From Campylobacter corcagiensis (GTDB lineage Bacteria > Campylobacterota > Campylobacteria > Campylobacterales > Campylobacteraceae): a DNA stretch of 64,000 nucleotides. This document shows positions 46,923-54,839 of the stretch, in pieces (position 1 is the first letter of the stretch; every line of letters begins with the position of its first letter). The notes below the pieces were generated by a model. The model was not told where the DNA came from. It saw nothing but the letters and a program-made list of their open reading frames with translations, and ran no database searches. Both the position numbers and the translations under genes were made by a program. Where the stretch lies: the NCBI RefSeq assembly GCF_013201645.1, contig NZ_CP053842.1:868001-932000 (forward strand), given 5' to 3'.

Positions 46923-48084
46923 GAAAATTTTACTAGCGGTTTGTGGAAGTATAAGCTTTTACAAATCATATGAGATTATCTCAAAACTTAAAAAACTAGG
47001 TGCAAGTGTATATGTAACGATGAGCGATGGAGCTATGAAATTTGCAACACCTGAGAGTTTTGAAGCAGTCAGCGGACACAAAGTAGCTTGTTCAAAAACA
47101 CATAGTTGGTGTGATGGTGTAAATCACATAGAGTACTCTAAATTTGATCTAGTTTTAATAGCTCCAGCTACAGTTAATACCATAAATAAATTAGCTCATG
47201 GAATTTGCGATTCTATATTTCTTGATATATTAGTTGCTTCAAGCGGTGTTCCTTTGCTAATAGCACCAGCAGCAAATGAAAGGATGTTAAACCACTTTAG
47301 CTTTAAACGCTCTATTGAATTTTTACAAGAAAATGGTGCTAAGATAATACAACCAGTTAAAAAAGAGCTAGTTTGTGGAGAGATTGGAAAAGGTGCTTTA
47401 TCAAATGTAGATGATATTATATATGCTGTTATAAGAGAATTTTTAAAAGATGACTACTACCTTGGCAGAACTGTTGTAATAACAGGTGGTCCAACAACAG
47501 AAAAGATAGATGATGTAAGAGTTATAAGCAATCTCTCAAGTGGCAAAATGAGCAAGGCTTTAGCTGATACATTTTACTATCTTGGAGCAAATGTTGTATT
47601 TATCACAAGTGTAGAATTTGATGCACCTTATAAAATAGTTAAATTTGATAGCTCTTTTGGACTTCAAAGTGCACTTGGAACACAGAAATTTAACAAAGGC
47701 GACATATTGGTTATGGCAGCAGCTGTGAGTGATTTTATCCCAAATAAAGTAAAAGGTAAGCTATCTAAAGATGATACGGCTGGGGTTTTAACTCTAAATT
47801 TTAGAAAAAATATCGACATTTTAACTTCAGTTGATGTAGATGGCATAAAAAAGATAGGATTTAAACTTGAAGTTGATGAAAAAACTGCACTTGAAAATGC
47901 TAAAAATATGCTTAAAATCAAAAAATTAGATGCGGTTTGCTTAAATGTTTTACTTGGAAATGTTAAATTTGGAAGCGATGTAACAAAGATAAGCTTTATA
48001 ACAGATAAAAAAGTTGTAGAAATTGCTGAAAACAGTAAAGAAAAAGTGGCTTTTGAGATAGCAAACCTTATAAAAAGCATATAA
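46909..48084 (+). CDS. coaBC: Bifunctional phosphopantothenoylcysteine decarboxylase / phosphopantothenate-cysteine ligase
   Basis: CoaBC performs two steps of coenzyme A synthesis. The start at 46909 (MLKNKKILLAVCGS) has GGAGATAAAA upstream and gives 391 residues; an upstream ATG at 46876 is only the glmU reading in another frame. The N-terminal flavin decarboxylase half has LLAVCGSIS, the His in DGVNHIEYS and PAANERM (in place of the common PAMNxxM). The synthetase half from about 185 has VVITGGPTTEKIDDVRVISNLSSGKM (start of the signature near 193). Complete fusion. Confidence 0.95.
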   Translation: MLKNKKILLAVCGSISFYKSYEIISKLKKLGASVYVTMSDGAMKFATPESFEAVSGHKVACSKTHSWCDGVNHIEYSKFDLVLIAPATVNTINKLAHGICDSIFLDILVASSGVPLLIAPAANERMLNHFSFKRSIEFLQENGAKIIQPVKKELVCGEIGKGALSNVDDIIYAVIREFLKDDYYLGRTVVITGGPTTEKIDDVRVISNLSSGKMSKALADTFYYLGANVVFITSVEFDAPYKIVKFDSSFGLQSALGTQKFNKGDILVMAAAVSDFIPNKVKGKLSKDDTAGVLTLNFRKNIDILTSVDVDGIKKIGFKLEVDEKTALENAKNMLKIKKLDAVCLNVLLGNVKFGSDVTKISFITDKKVVEIAENSKEKVAFEIANLIKSI

Positions 48085-48761
48085 TGAACGACTTAAATCA
48101 TTTAGCAATAATAATGGACGGAAATGGACGCTGGGCAAAACTAAAAAGCCTAGCTAGAAGCGTTGGTCATAAAAACGGTGCTGATACGATAGATAAAGTA
48201 GCACTAACTTGTATAGATTTAGGCATTAAAAATTTAACTCTTTATGCTTTTAGTACTGAAAACTGGTCTAGACCAAAAGAAGAGATTGATTTTTTATTAA
48301 ACCTTGCAAAAGATTTTATCAAAAAAAAGGAAGCTCTTTTTATAAAAAACGGCGTTAAATTTGAGACAAAAGGCGATATAAGCGTATTTGATGATGAGTT
48401 AAAAAAAGCGATATCTCACCTTAAAGAAGTCACAAAAAATGGCTCAAATTTAACTCTTGCCTTAGCGGTAAACTATGGTTCAAAAGATGAGATAGCAAGG
48501 GCTGTAAAAAAACTAATAAAATTAAATTTAGAGATAAATGAAGAAAATATCACACAACATTTAGATGCCCCACAAATGGGCAATGTTGATCTTATCATAA
48601 GAACAGGTGGCGAACAAAGACTATCAAATTTTATGCTTTGGCAAGGAGCATATGCTGAGTTAGTTTTTACGCCAACTTTGTGGCCTGATTTTAATCAAAA
48701 AGAGCTTTTTAAAATAGTAGAAAATTATAAGAAAATTCATAGAAAGTTTGGTGGATTATGA
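48084..48761 (+). CDS. uppS: Undecaprenyl diphosphate synthase
   Basis: UppS makes the C55 lipid carrier for cell-wall synthesis. The 225-residue protein has the catalytic Asp12 in IIMDGNGRWA, HKNGADTI, the aromatic FSTENWSRP (about 66-74) and the C-terminal RTGGEQRLSNFMLWQGAYAEL signature (starts near 171). It starts at the coaBC stop (1-nt overlap) and overlaps the next gene by 4 nt. Confidence 0.97.
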   Translation: MNDLNHLAIIMDGNGRWAKLKSLARSVGHKNGADTIDKVALTCIDLGIKNLTLYAFSTENWSRPKEEIDFLLNLAKDFIKKKEALFIKNGVKFETKGDISVFDDELKKAISHLKEVTKNGSNLTLALAVNYGSKDEIARAVKKLIKLNLEINEENITQHLDAPQMGNVDLIIRTGGEQRLSNFMLWQGAYAELVFTPTLWPDFNQKELFKIVENYKKIHRKFGGL

Positions 48762-49561
48762 TGATTTTTTTAGCATCTCTTTACTTTGTTTTAGGTCTTT
48801 GTATTGCCTCTTTTTCAAATGTTTTAATCTACAGAATGCCAGTTATTGCCATTAAAAAACAAAAAGCTAAAGAAGGCATTGATGTTGGCGAAATTGAAAG
48901 TATTTCTTTTCCTTCATCTCACTGCCAAAACTGCCTTACGCCACTAAAATGGTATCACAATATACCAGTTTTTTCGTGGCTTTTTTTAGGTGGAAAGTGT
49001 GCTTTTTGTAAGAGTAAAATTTCTATACAATACCCAATAATAGAGCTTTTAGGCGGGCTTTTTATGCTTGTTGGATTTTTTATAGAAGTTGGTTCGTTTA
49101 ACTATTTAGAACTTTTTAAAGCTTTAATTATAGGAACGCTTTTTATAATTCTTCTTGCTATGAGTATAATCGACCTTCGCTATACAGCAGCTCCAGACGA
49201 GCTTTTATATACCAGTGTTGTCTTAGCTCTTTTATACTCTTTTAGTCTTAAAGGCATAACTGATGCTTTAATAATAGCAGGAATTTTTACACTTTTAGCT
49301 TTGATTGTTAGCCTTATAAAAAGACGCTTTGCCATGGGATCAGCTGATATATTTATATTTGCAGCTATGGGGGCAGTTTTAGGACTAAATTTAGCATTTA
49401 TAGCGATATTTATAGCAGCTATTGTCTCACTTCCTGCGTTTTTTATAGCAGCACAAAAAGATTATGAACTTCCGTTTATTCCGTTTTTATCATTTGGGCT
49501 TTTTGTTACTTACTCCTTAGAGATGCAAATTTTAGATATTTTAAACCAAATTTACGGATAG
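48758..49561 (+). CDS. Prepilin peptidase (A24 family)
   Basis: This 267-residue inner-membrane aspartic protease cleaves and usually methylates type IV prepilin-like proteins. It has the N-terminal CxxC ... CxxC zinc site (CQNCL about 54-58, CAFCK about 83-87) and about seven helices. The catalytic Asp pair is in SIIDLRYTAAPDE (near 139) and GSADIFIF (near 199). The second motif reads GSAD, not the standard GxGD, but the Asp is kept. Substrates are not in the window. I recall a peptidase at the same place in C. jejuni (Cj0825). Confidence 0.9.
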   Translation: MMIFLASLYFVLGLCIASFSNVLIYRMPVIAIKKQKAKEGIDVGEIESISFPSSHCQNCLTPLKWYHNIPVFSWLFLGGKCAFCKSKISIQYPIIELLGGLFMLVGFFIEVGSFNYLELFKALIIGTLFIILLAMSIIDLRYTAAPDELLYTSVVLALLYSFSLKGITDALIIAGIFTLLALIVSLIKRRFAMGSADIFIFAAMGAVLGLNLAFIAIFIAAIVSLPAFFIAAQKDYELPFIPFLSFGLFVTYSLEMQILDILNQIYG

Positions 49562-49564
49562 AAT

Positions 49565-50587
49565 ATGAACAGAGTAAATAGATACCTTTTTTCAAATTTC
49601 ACAAGTAGCTTTGTGTCACTATTTAGTGTTTTGTTCCTTATAGTATCTATTGTGTTTTTTATAAGAATTTCACGCATTACTGCTTATATAGAGATAAATG
49701 CCACAGAGCTTTTAAAACTATATCTTTTCATGCTTCCACGGGTTCTTATTTTTACAGGACCGATAGCTTTTTTCGTCTCTTTATCTATATCGTTTTTCAG
49801 ACTCTCAAAAGATAATGAAAGCACAGTTATATTTACATTTGGTCACTCACCAGTAAAAATAAGTAATTTTTTTCTATCAGTTAGTTTTGTTTTTTCTATA
49901 GTTTCACTATTTATTGGACTTGTTTTAATGCCATATGCTGAAAATTTAAGAGATAATTTCACTGAATATAAAAAAACACAAGCAACGCTAAATCTTCAAG
50001 CTAGTGAATTTGGTCAAAGAATGGATGAGTGGCTTATTTATATAGAAGATGATGATAAAAGCTCAGGAAATACTCTATATAAAAATCTTATTTTATATAA
50101 TCCAACAAAAGAAGATGAAAGGGTTATACTTGCCAAAGAAGGCGAGTTTAAAAGTGAGAGTGGAATTTATGTCATGAGCCTAAAAGATGGACTTATATAT
50201 ACTCTAAAGGATGAAATTCACATCACAAAATTTAGCCAAATGGACATAAAAAGCAAAGAAAGTTCACAAATTTCAGGAGTAAATTCTATATTAGACTACT
50301 GGAGTGAGATAAAAACAAGCTCAAAAGCTAGGCAAAATTTAAGCATATACACTCTTGTAGCGCTCTTTCCATTTGCCACAACTCTTTTTGCACTCTCTTT
50401 TGGAATAGTAACTTATCGTTATGAAAAAGGTTTTATATATGTTGGAATTTTTACTGTGATTTTGGCTTATTTTGCAGCTATTATGCTACTTGGCAATATG
50501 CCTTTTGTTGCCATTCCAGTGATATTTGGCGCAACATTTATCATATCAAATATATTTTACTACTACAAAATTTTAAGAAAGTATTAG
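49565..50587 (+). CDS. LptF/LptG-family permease (YjgP/YjgQ)
   Basis: This 340-residue inner-membrane protein of the LPS export machine has six helices, three N-terminal and three C-terminal, flanking a periplasmic beta-jellyroll (about 120-245). LFSNFTSSFVSLFSVLFL and RLSKDNESTVIFTFGHSP are typical of the N-terminal half, and PFATTLFALSFGI of the C-terminal half. It would work with LptB and a second permease encoded elsewhere to extract LPS or LOS. Position between prepilin peptidase and truA matches C. jejuni (Cj0826) as I recall. Confidence 0.9.
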   Translation: MNRVNRYLFSNFTSSFVSLFSVLFLIVSIVFFIRISRITAYIEINATELLKLYLFMLPRVLIFTGPIAFFVSLSISFFRLSKDNESTVIFTFGHSPVKISNFFLSVSFVFSIVSLFIGLVLMPYAENLRDNFTEYKKTQATLNLQASEFGQRMDEWLIYIEDDDKSSGNTLYKNLILYNPTKEDERVILAKEGEFKSESGIYVMSLKDGLIYTLKDEIHITKFSQMDIKSKESSQISGVNSILDYWSEIKTSSKARQNLSIYTLVALFPFATTLFALSFGIVTYRYEKGFIYVGIFTVILAYFAAIMLLGNMPFVAIPVIFGATFIISNIFYYYKILRKY

Positions 50588-51286
50588 TTGAAAATAAAGC
50601 TTATCTACTCATATGATGGTTCACTTCTTAGCGGATCACAATCTCAACCCAGTCAAAATACGGCCGAAGATATACTAAAAAATGCTATGTCTCATGCTGG
50701 ACTTTTTGATAAGCTTATAACTAGTTCAAGAACAGATAAAGGAGTACACGCACTAAATCAAGTAAGTGTTACAAAATGCTTAGATTTTTGGAATTTAAAC
50801 CGCTTAAAAGAGCTTATAAATCGTCACTCTCGTCCAACTTTAAATATAAAAAATATAGAAGTTGTAGATGAGAATTTTCACCCCCGTTTTGATGCTAAGG
50901 CAAGAAGTTATAGATATATCTTAAATCACTCTAAATTTAGCCCTTTTTTGGCAAATTACTGCTATTTTTGTGATGCGATAGATATAAAAAGTCTAAATTT
51001 AGCACTTAGTAAATTTAAAGGCATAAATGATTATAAAAATTTTATGAAAACAGGAAGCGATACAAAAAGTAGCGTTAGAGAGATTTATTTAGCTTTTGCG
51101 TATAGATATAGAAATTTAACCATTATAAAATTTAAAGCAAATGGTTTTTTACGCTCACAAGTTCGTTTAATGGTTGCAAATGCTTTAAAAGAGTGCAAAA
51201 AAGGAGATAAATTTAGCCTAAAAAGCCCAAATACTCGCATCCCTGCTCCACCAAACGCACTTTATTTAGAAAGAGTTTTTTACTGA
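50588..51286 (+). CDS. truA: tRNA pseudouridine(38-40) synthase TruA
   Basis: TruA modifies U38-40 in tRNA anticodon stems. The 232-residue protein has the catalytic Asp50 in SSRTDKGVHA and the C-terminal FLRSQVRLMV. Shorter than E. coli TruA (270) but usual for Campylobacter. Start is TTG directly after the lptF stop. Its 3' end overlaps the convergent DUF4230 gene by 21 nt, so transcripts from the two directions collide there. Confidence 0.95.
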   Translation: MKIKLIYSYDGSLLSGSQSQPSQNTAEDILKNAMSHAGLFDKLITSSRTDKGVHALNQVSVTKCLDFWNLNRLKELINRHSRPTLNIKNIEVVDENFHPRFDAKARSYRYILNHSKFSPFLANYCYFCDAIDIKSLNLALSKFKGINDYKNFMKTGSDTKSSVREIYLAFAYRYRNLTIIKFKANGFLRSQVRLMVANALKECKKGDKFSLKSPNTRIPAPPNALYLERVFY

Positions 51287-51994
51287 GTTAAGCACCCTTT
51301 TATCTACTAAAACCTTGCTATCTTTAACATCAACTTTTTCTATATTTTTATCAACAAATTCAAATTCTACGCTATTTGCACCGAAATTTTTAGCAATAGC
51401 TGTTAGAGTGTCAGAAGCTGATTTATGAATTTGATCGCCCATATCATTTATGATTTTAACAGACATTGATTTTATCTCATCTTTTGCACTATCAATTAGT
51501 TGATTTTTCTCACTCTCATCAAAGCTAGGTCCAAAAAGTCCATTTATAGAATCAGGCAACAAAAACGGCATAAATTTAGAGTTTTTCTCATCATAAATTT
51601 TCATATCTCTAATTGAAAATTTATATTTACAAGCTGGCATAGTGATCTTAAAATTTCCTTCCCCTAGCTCTTTTATAGAAAAATCCCTGCTTTTTAAATC
51701 ATAAATAAAATCGATTTCAAACTCAAATATAACAGCGATTTGTTTTTTTGTCATAGACCAACCAAGAAGAGTATTCCAAAGTTTACTCTCAATTGGACTA
51801 TCCTTTCTAGTAACTATCTCTTTTGAGTAAATTTTAAAAACACTTAACTCGCCGATGCTTTTTAACTTTGTTATCTCGGTTCTAGTGTTGATTTTTGGTT
51901 TTTCTTTAGCCTTTTTTAGGGCTAAATTTTGTCTGTAAAGCAAAAACGAAACAACAACTAAAACTAAAATAAGTATAGTTACTAAAAACTCCAT
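51266..51994 (-). CDS. DUF4230-family membrane-anchored protein
   Basis: This 242-residue protein has one N-terminal transmembrane helix (about 3-22, VTILILVLVVVSFLLY) and a DUF4230 domain (about 40-215) with KLWNTLLGWSMTKKQIAVIFEFEIDFIYDL-type strands. No catalytic motif is seen and the role is unknown. The C-terminus overlaps truA on the opposite strand by 21 nt. It lies 9 nt after ilvA and is probably co-transcribed with it. Confidence 0.75.
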   Translation of the reverse strand: MEFLVTILILVLVVVSFLLYRQNLALKKAKEKPKINTRTEITKLKSIGELSVFKIYSKEIVTRKDSPIESKLWNTLLGWSMTKKQIAVIFEFEIDFIYDLKSRDFSIKELGEGNFKITMPACKYKFSIRDMKIYDEKNSKFMPFLLPDSINGLFGPSFDESEKNQLIDSAKDEIKSMSVKIINDMGDQIHKSASDTLTAIAKNFGANSVEFEFVDKNIEKVDVKDSKVLVDKRVLNSVKNSF

Positions 51995-52003
51995 TTCATC
52001 CCC

Positions 52004-53215
52004 TTATAAAATCTGCTTAAACTCATATCCATTTGCTTTTAAGGCCTGTATTACGCTATTTTGATGCTCTTTTCCTTTTGTCTCAAGCGTGATAGTAATA
52101 ACAGCATCACCATAATCAATACTAGTAGAAAACCTATCATAATCAATCTTAACAATATTAGCATTTGCACTGCTTAGAGCTTTTGTAAGACCTGTTAAAG
52201 CTCCTGGTTTATCAACCAAAGTAACGCTAATTGTCATTTTTCTATAAGTTTTTATAAGACCTTTTTCTATAATGACATTAAGCATTTGAACATCTATATT
52301 TCCACCACTTAAAATAACACCGATCTTTGTACCTTTTTTGTAACTAAATTTAGAGTGCAAAAGTGCTGCCACACCAACAGCTCCAGCTCCTTCGACAACT
52401 ATCTTTTGAGCTTCTAAAAGATAAAGTATAGCTTCTGCTATCTCTTCATCATCAACTTGAACAAACTCATCGACATTTTCTAAGATATGACTAAGAGTTA
52501 CAGGACTTGCATCACGAACAGAAATTCCATCAGCTATGGTTTTAACGCTTTTTGAATTTATTGGCTTTCCTGATCTAAAGCTATCAAACATCGCCGGAGC
52601 TCCTTTTGCACCAACTGCGATGATTTTAATATCAGGATTTATCTGTTTAGCACAGCTTGCTACCCCACTTGCTAAACCACCACCACCAACAGGCACTATC
52701 ATATAGTCAAGATTTGGCACATCTTCTAACATCTCTAACGCTATAGTTCCCTGCCCTGCTTGAACAAATTCATTATCAAAAGGGTGAACAAAAATAAGCC
52801 CTTCTTTATCAGCAAATTCTCTTGCATAAGCGTAAGCTTCATCAAAATTATCTCCCTTTAGTATAACTTCAGCACCCAAATCTCTAGTCCCACTAACCTT
52901 AAGAAGTGGTGTAGCTTCAGGCATCACAATAACTGCTCTTATGCCAAATTCTCTAGCACTTATAGCAACTCCTTGAGCGTGATTGCCAGCACTAGCAGCG
53001 ATTACACCTTTTGCTTTATCCTCACCGCTTAAATTTGCTATCATATTGTAAGCACCGCGAATCTTGTAAGCACCAGTTCGCTGCAAATTTTCACCCTTTA
53101 GATATACTTCAGCCCCCAACAGAGCACTTAGCTTACTAGCTAATGAAAAAGGGGTTTTTTCAACAAAACCTGATATCATTCTTTTAGCTCTTACTATTTT
53201 GTTTAAATCAACCAT
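52004..53215 (-). CDS. ilvA: Threonine ammonia-lyase (threonine dehydratase)
   Basis: IlvA deaminates threonine to 2-oxobutyrate for isoleucine synthesis. The 403-residue protein has the PLP-binding Lys51 in GAYKIRGA, ASAGNHAQG (about 89-97) and the glycine-rich VPVGGGGLASG (about 175-185). The C-terminal ACT domain runs from about 328 (TISVTLVDKPGALT). One ACT domain and 403 residues is the shorter type. A TATAAT on the minus strand at 53242-53247 could be its promoter. Confidence 0.95.
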   Translation of the reverse strand: MVDLNKIVRAKRMISGFVEKTPFSLASKLSALLGAEVYLKGENLQRTGAYKIRGAYNMIANLSGEDKAKGVIAASAGNHAQGVAISAREFGIRAVIVMPEATPLLKVSGTRDLGAEVILKGDNFDEAYAYAREFADKEGLIFVHPFDNEFVQAGQGTIALEMLEDVPNLDYMIVPVGGGGLASGVASCAKQINPDIKIIAVGAKGAPAMFDSFRSGKPINSKSVKTIADGISVRDASPVTLSHILENVDEFVQVDDEEIAEAILYLLEAQKIVVEGAGAVGVAALLHSKFSYKKGTKIGVILSGGNIDVQMLNVIIEKGLIKTYRKMTISVTLVDKPGALTGLTKALSSANANIVKIDYDRFSTSIDYGDAVITITLETKGKEHQNSVIQALKANGYEFKQIL

Positions 53216-53255
53216 AATTTTCCTTGTTATTAAAAGTTTTTATTATACCGAAATT

Positions 53256-53558
53256 TTAAGCCTTTAGCATTTTAGTGGCAACTTCAAGCATTCTTATTGA
53301 AGTTTGGTGATGCTCAATCATCATATTATAAATATCATCTTCACTTAAAACTCCCCTTTTAACTGAGTCTGGAATTTCTCCTTTATTATCGCTTTCTAAG
53401 TCGCTATCTCTTTGATCGCTGTAGTAATACTCAACCAAACTCTCATATTTAGAAGTTAAATTCTCTATCTCATCAAGGCTTTTATTTAGCTTTTCAAGTG
53501 TCTCGATGTGGGCATCCAAAATCTCTTCAAATTTAGTTATATGACTAAAATCTTTCAT
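53256..53558 (-). CDS. Small acidic DUF4298-like protein
   Basis: This 100-residue mainly helical protein has an N-terminal coiled coil (IETLEKLNKSLDEIENL), then LVEYYYSDQRDSDLESDNKGEIP, and LSEDDIYNMM. These match the DUF4298 pattern (YY-S-W/R-D-D-E... near the middle). No cysteine, no membrane segment. Function unknown. It starts 21 nt after the CoA-binding/DsbA-like gene in the same direction. Confidence 0.7.
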   Translation of the reverse strand: MKDFSHITKFEEILDAHIETLEKLNKSLDEIENLTSKYESLVEYYYSDQRDSDLESDNKGEIPDSVKRGVLSEDDIYNMMIEHHQTSIRMLEVATKMLKA

Positions 53559-53579
53559 TTTTTATCCTTTATATTAAAT

Positions 53580-54830
53580 TTATATCAAACACTCGCCATC
53601 CCTACAGCTAGGGCTATTTAGCGGATAGATAAGCTCATTAACTATTTTTACTTTGCCATTTTTTATAAGTGTATCAACTAACTCATCACACTCATTTTCA
53701 CTAATGTTTAAAATCTCCATTATCTCTATCTTAGCGGCATTTGAGCCGATATATTCTAAAATATCATCTTTTTTAGGCTCATAAATTTCTAGTTTTAAAT
53801 TTAAAACATTTTCTATGACGCTTTTAAAGTCATTAAATCTTGCATATCCCCTTAAAAGCACCTCTTCACCGCTTTGTAAATTTCTAACTAAAAAGCTAGG
53901 AAAACCGCTAACGCCGTATTTTCTAGTAAGTTCTAAATCTTTATAAAATTCTTCTTCGCCGTTTTTTAAATCAGAGCTAAATTTAGCCACATCAAGCCCA
54001 ACTTTACTAGCAAGGCTAACTAAAACGCTAGGTTTTGAAGTTATTTCACACCTTAAAGCTGTAGCTATTCTAATCTCCCTAAGAAGCTCTTTTGCTAACT
54101 CTTCGCTTTGAATCTCGGCAGTTTTAAAAGCGATATTTTGTGGATAGCTTGAAGGAAATTCATCACTAAAAAGATGAAATCCACTCTTAGCTACTGGCAT
54201 TTTATGAGTGCGAGAGGCTTCTTGCCAGTGGGCTAAAATACTAGCATTTGTTTTGTTAATATCTCCGCCTATGCCGTTTAATGGATCGCTAAACTCTCTT
54301 ATATCTCTAACAAGACCACCCATTATAAAGCTAAGTTTAAGATGGTTTTTATAAATAGCTTTTAGTTTTCTTAAAACTGGCTCAGCCCCCCAGCACCATG
54401 TACAAATTGGATCGCTAAACTGAACTATCTCAAATTTTGCCCCAAATTCCTTCTTATACTCCACCATTATGCATCTATCTTGGATAAAATTTACGCCGTT
54501 TTTTAGTGCTTTTTCTTTGGCGTTTTCGTTTGTGATACCTAGCTGAAGCCACAGAGTTTTTATACCTTTTTCTATAACTTCATCTATTAAAACATCAGCA
54601 AATTCGCCCTTTCTAAACATAACTACGATGTCGATTTTATCTTTAATCTCGCTTAAATCTCTATAAACTTTTTCGCCTAAAATCTCATCAAATTTAGGAT
54701 AAATCGGATAAATTTTATACCCTTTTTCTTGTAAAAATTTACTTACATAGTGGCTTGGCTTACTCTCATCAGGGCTAAGCCCAACAACGGCTATATTTTT
54801 TGCAGTTTTTAAAATTTCATTTATAGTCAT
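53580..54830 (-). CDS. Fusion of a CoA-binding domain (YccU type) and a DsbA/FrnE-like thioredoxin domain
   Basis: This 416-residue protein has two recognisable parts. Residues 1-125 are a CoA-binding Rossmann domain (VGLSPDESKPSHYVSKFLQEKGY, LWLQLGI, DRCIMVEY). Residues about 132-350 are a DsbA-family fold with CTWC at 143-146, the DPICTWCWG site usual in FrnE-like proteins, and a cis-Pro in GVSGFPSF. A short C-terminal helical domain ends in C409 and C414. No signal peptide, so it is cytoplasmic. No internal stop or frameshift separates the parts. The role is unknown: redox or CoA-linked thiol chemistry is a guess. Confidence 0.85.
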   Translation of the reverse strand: MTINEILKTAKNIAVVGLSPDESKPSHYVSKFLQEKGYKIYPIYPKFDEILGEKVYRDLSEIKDKIDIVVMFRKGEFADVLIDEVIEKGIKTLWLQLGITNENAKEKALKNGVNFIQDRCIMVEYKKEFGAKFEIVQFSDPICTWCWGAEPVLRKLKAIYKNHLKLSFIMGGLVRDIREFSDPLNGIGGDINKTNASILAHWQEASRTHKMPVAKSGFHLFSDEFPSSYPQNIAFKTAEIQSEELAKELLREIRIATALRCEITSKPSVLVSLASKVGLDVAKFSSDLKNGEEEFYKDLELTRKYGVSGFPSFLVRNLQSGEEVLLRGYARFNDFKSVIENVLNLKLEIYEPKKDDILEYIGSNAAKIEIMEILNISENECDELVDTLIKNGKVKIVNELIYPLNSPSCRDGECLI

Positions 54831-54839
54831 CTTTTCTCC

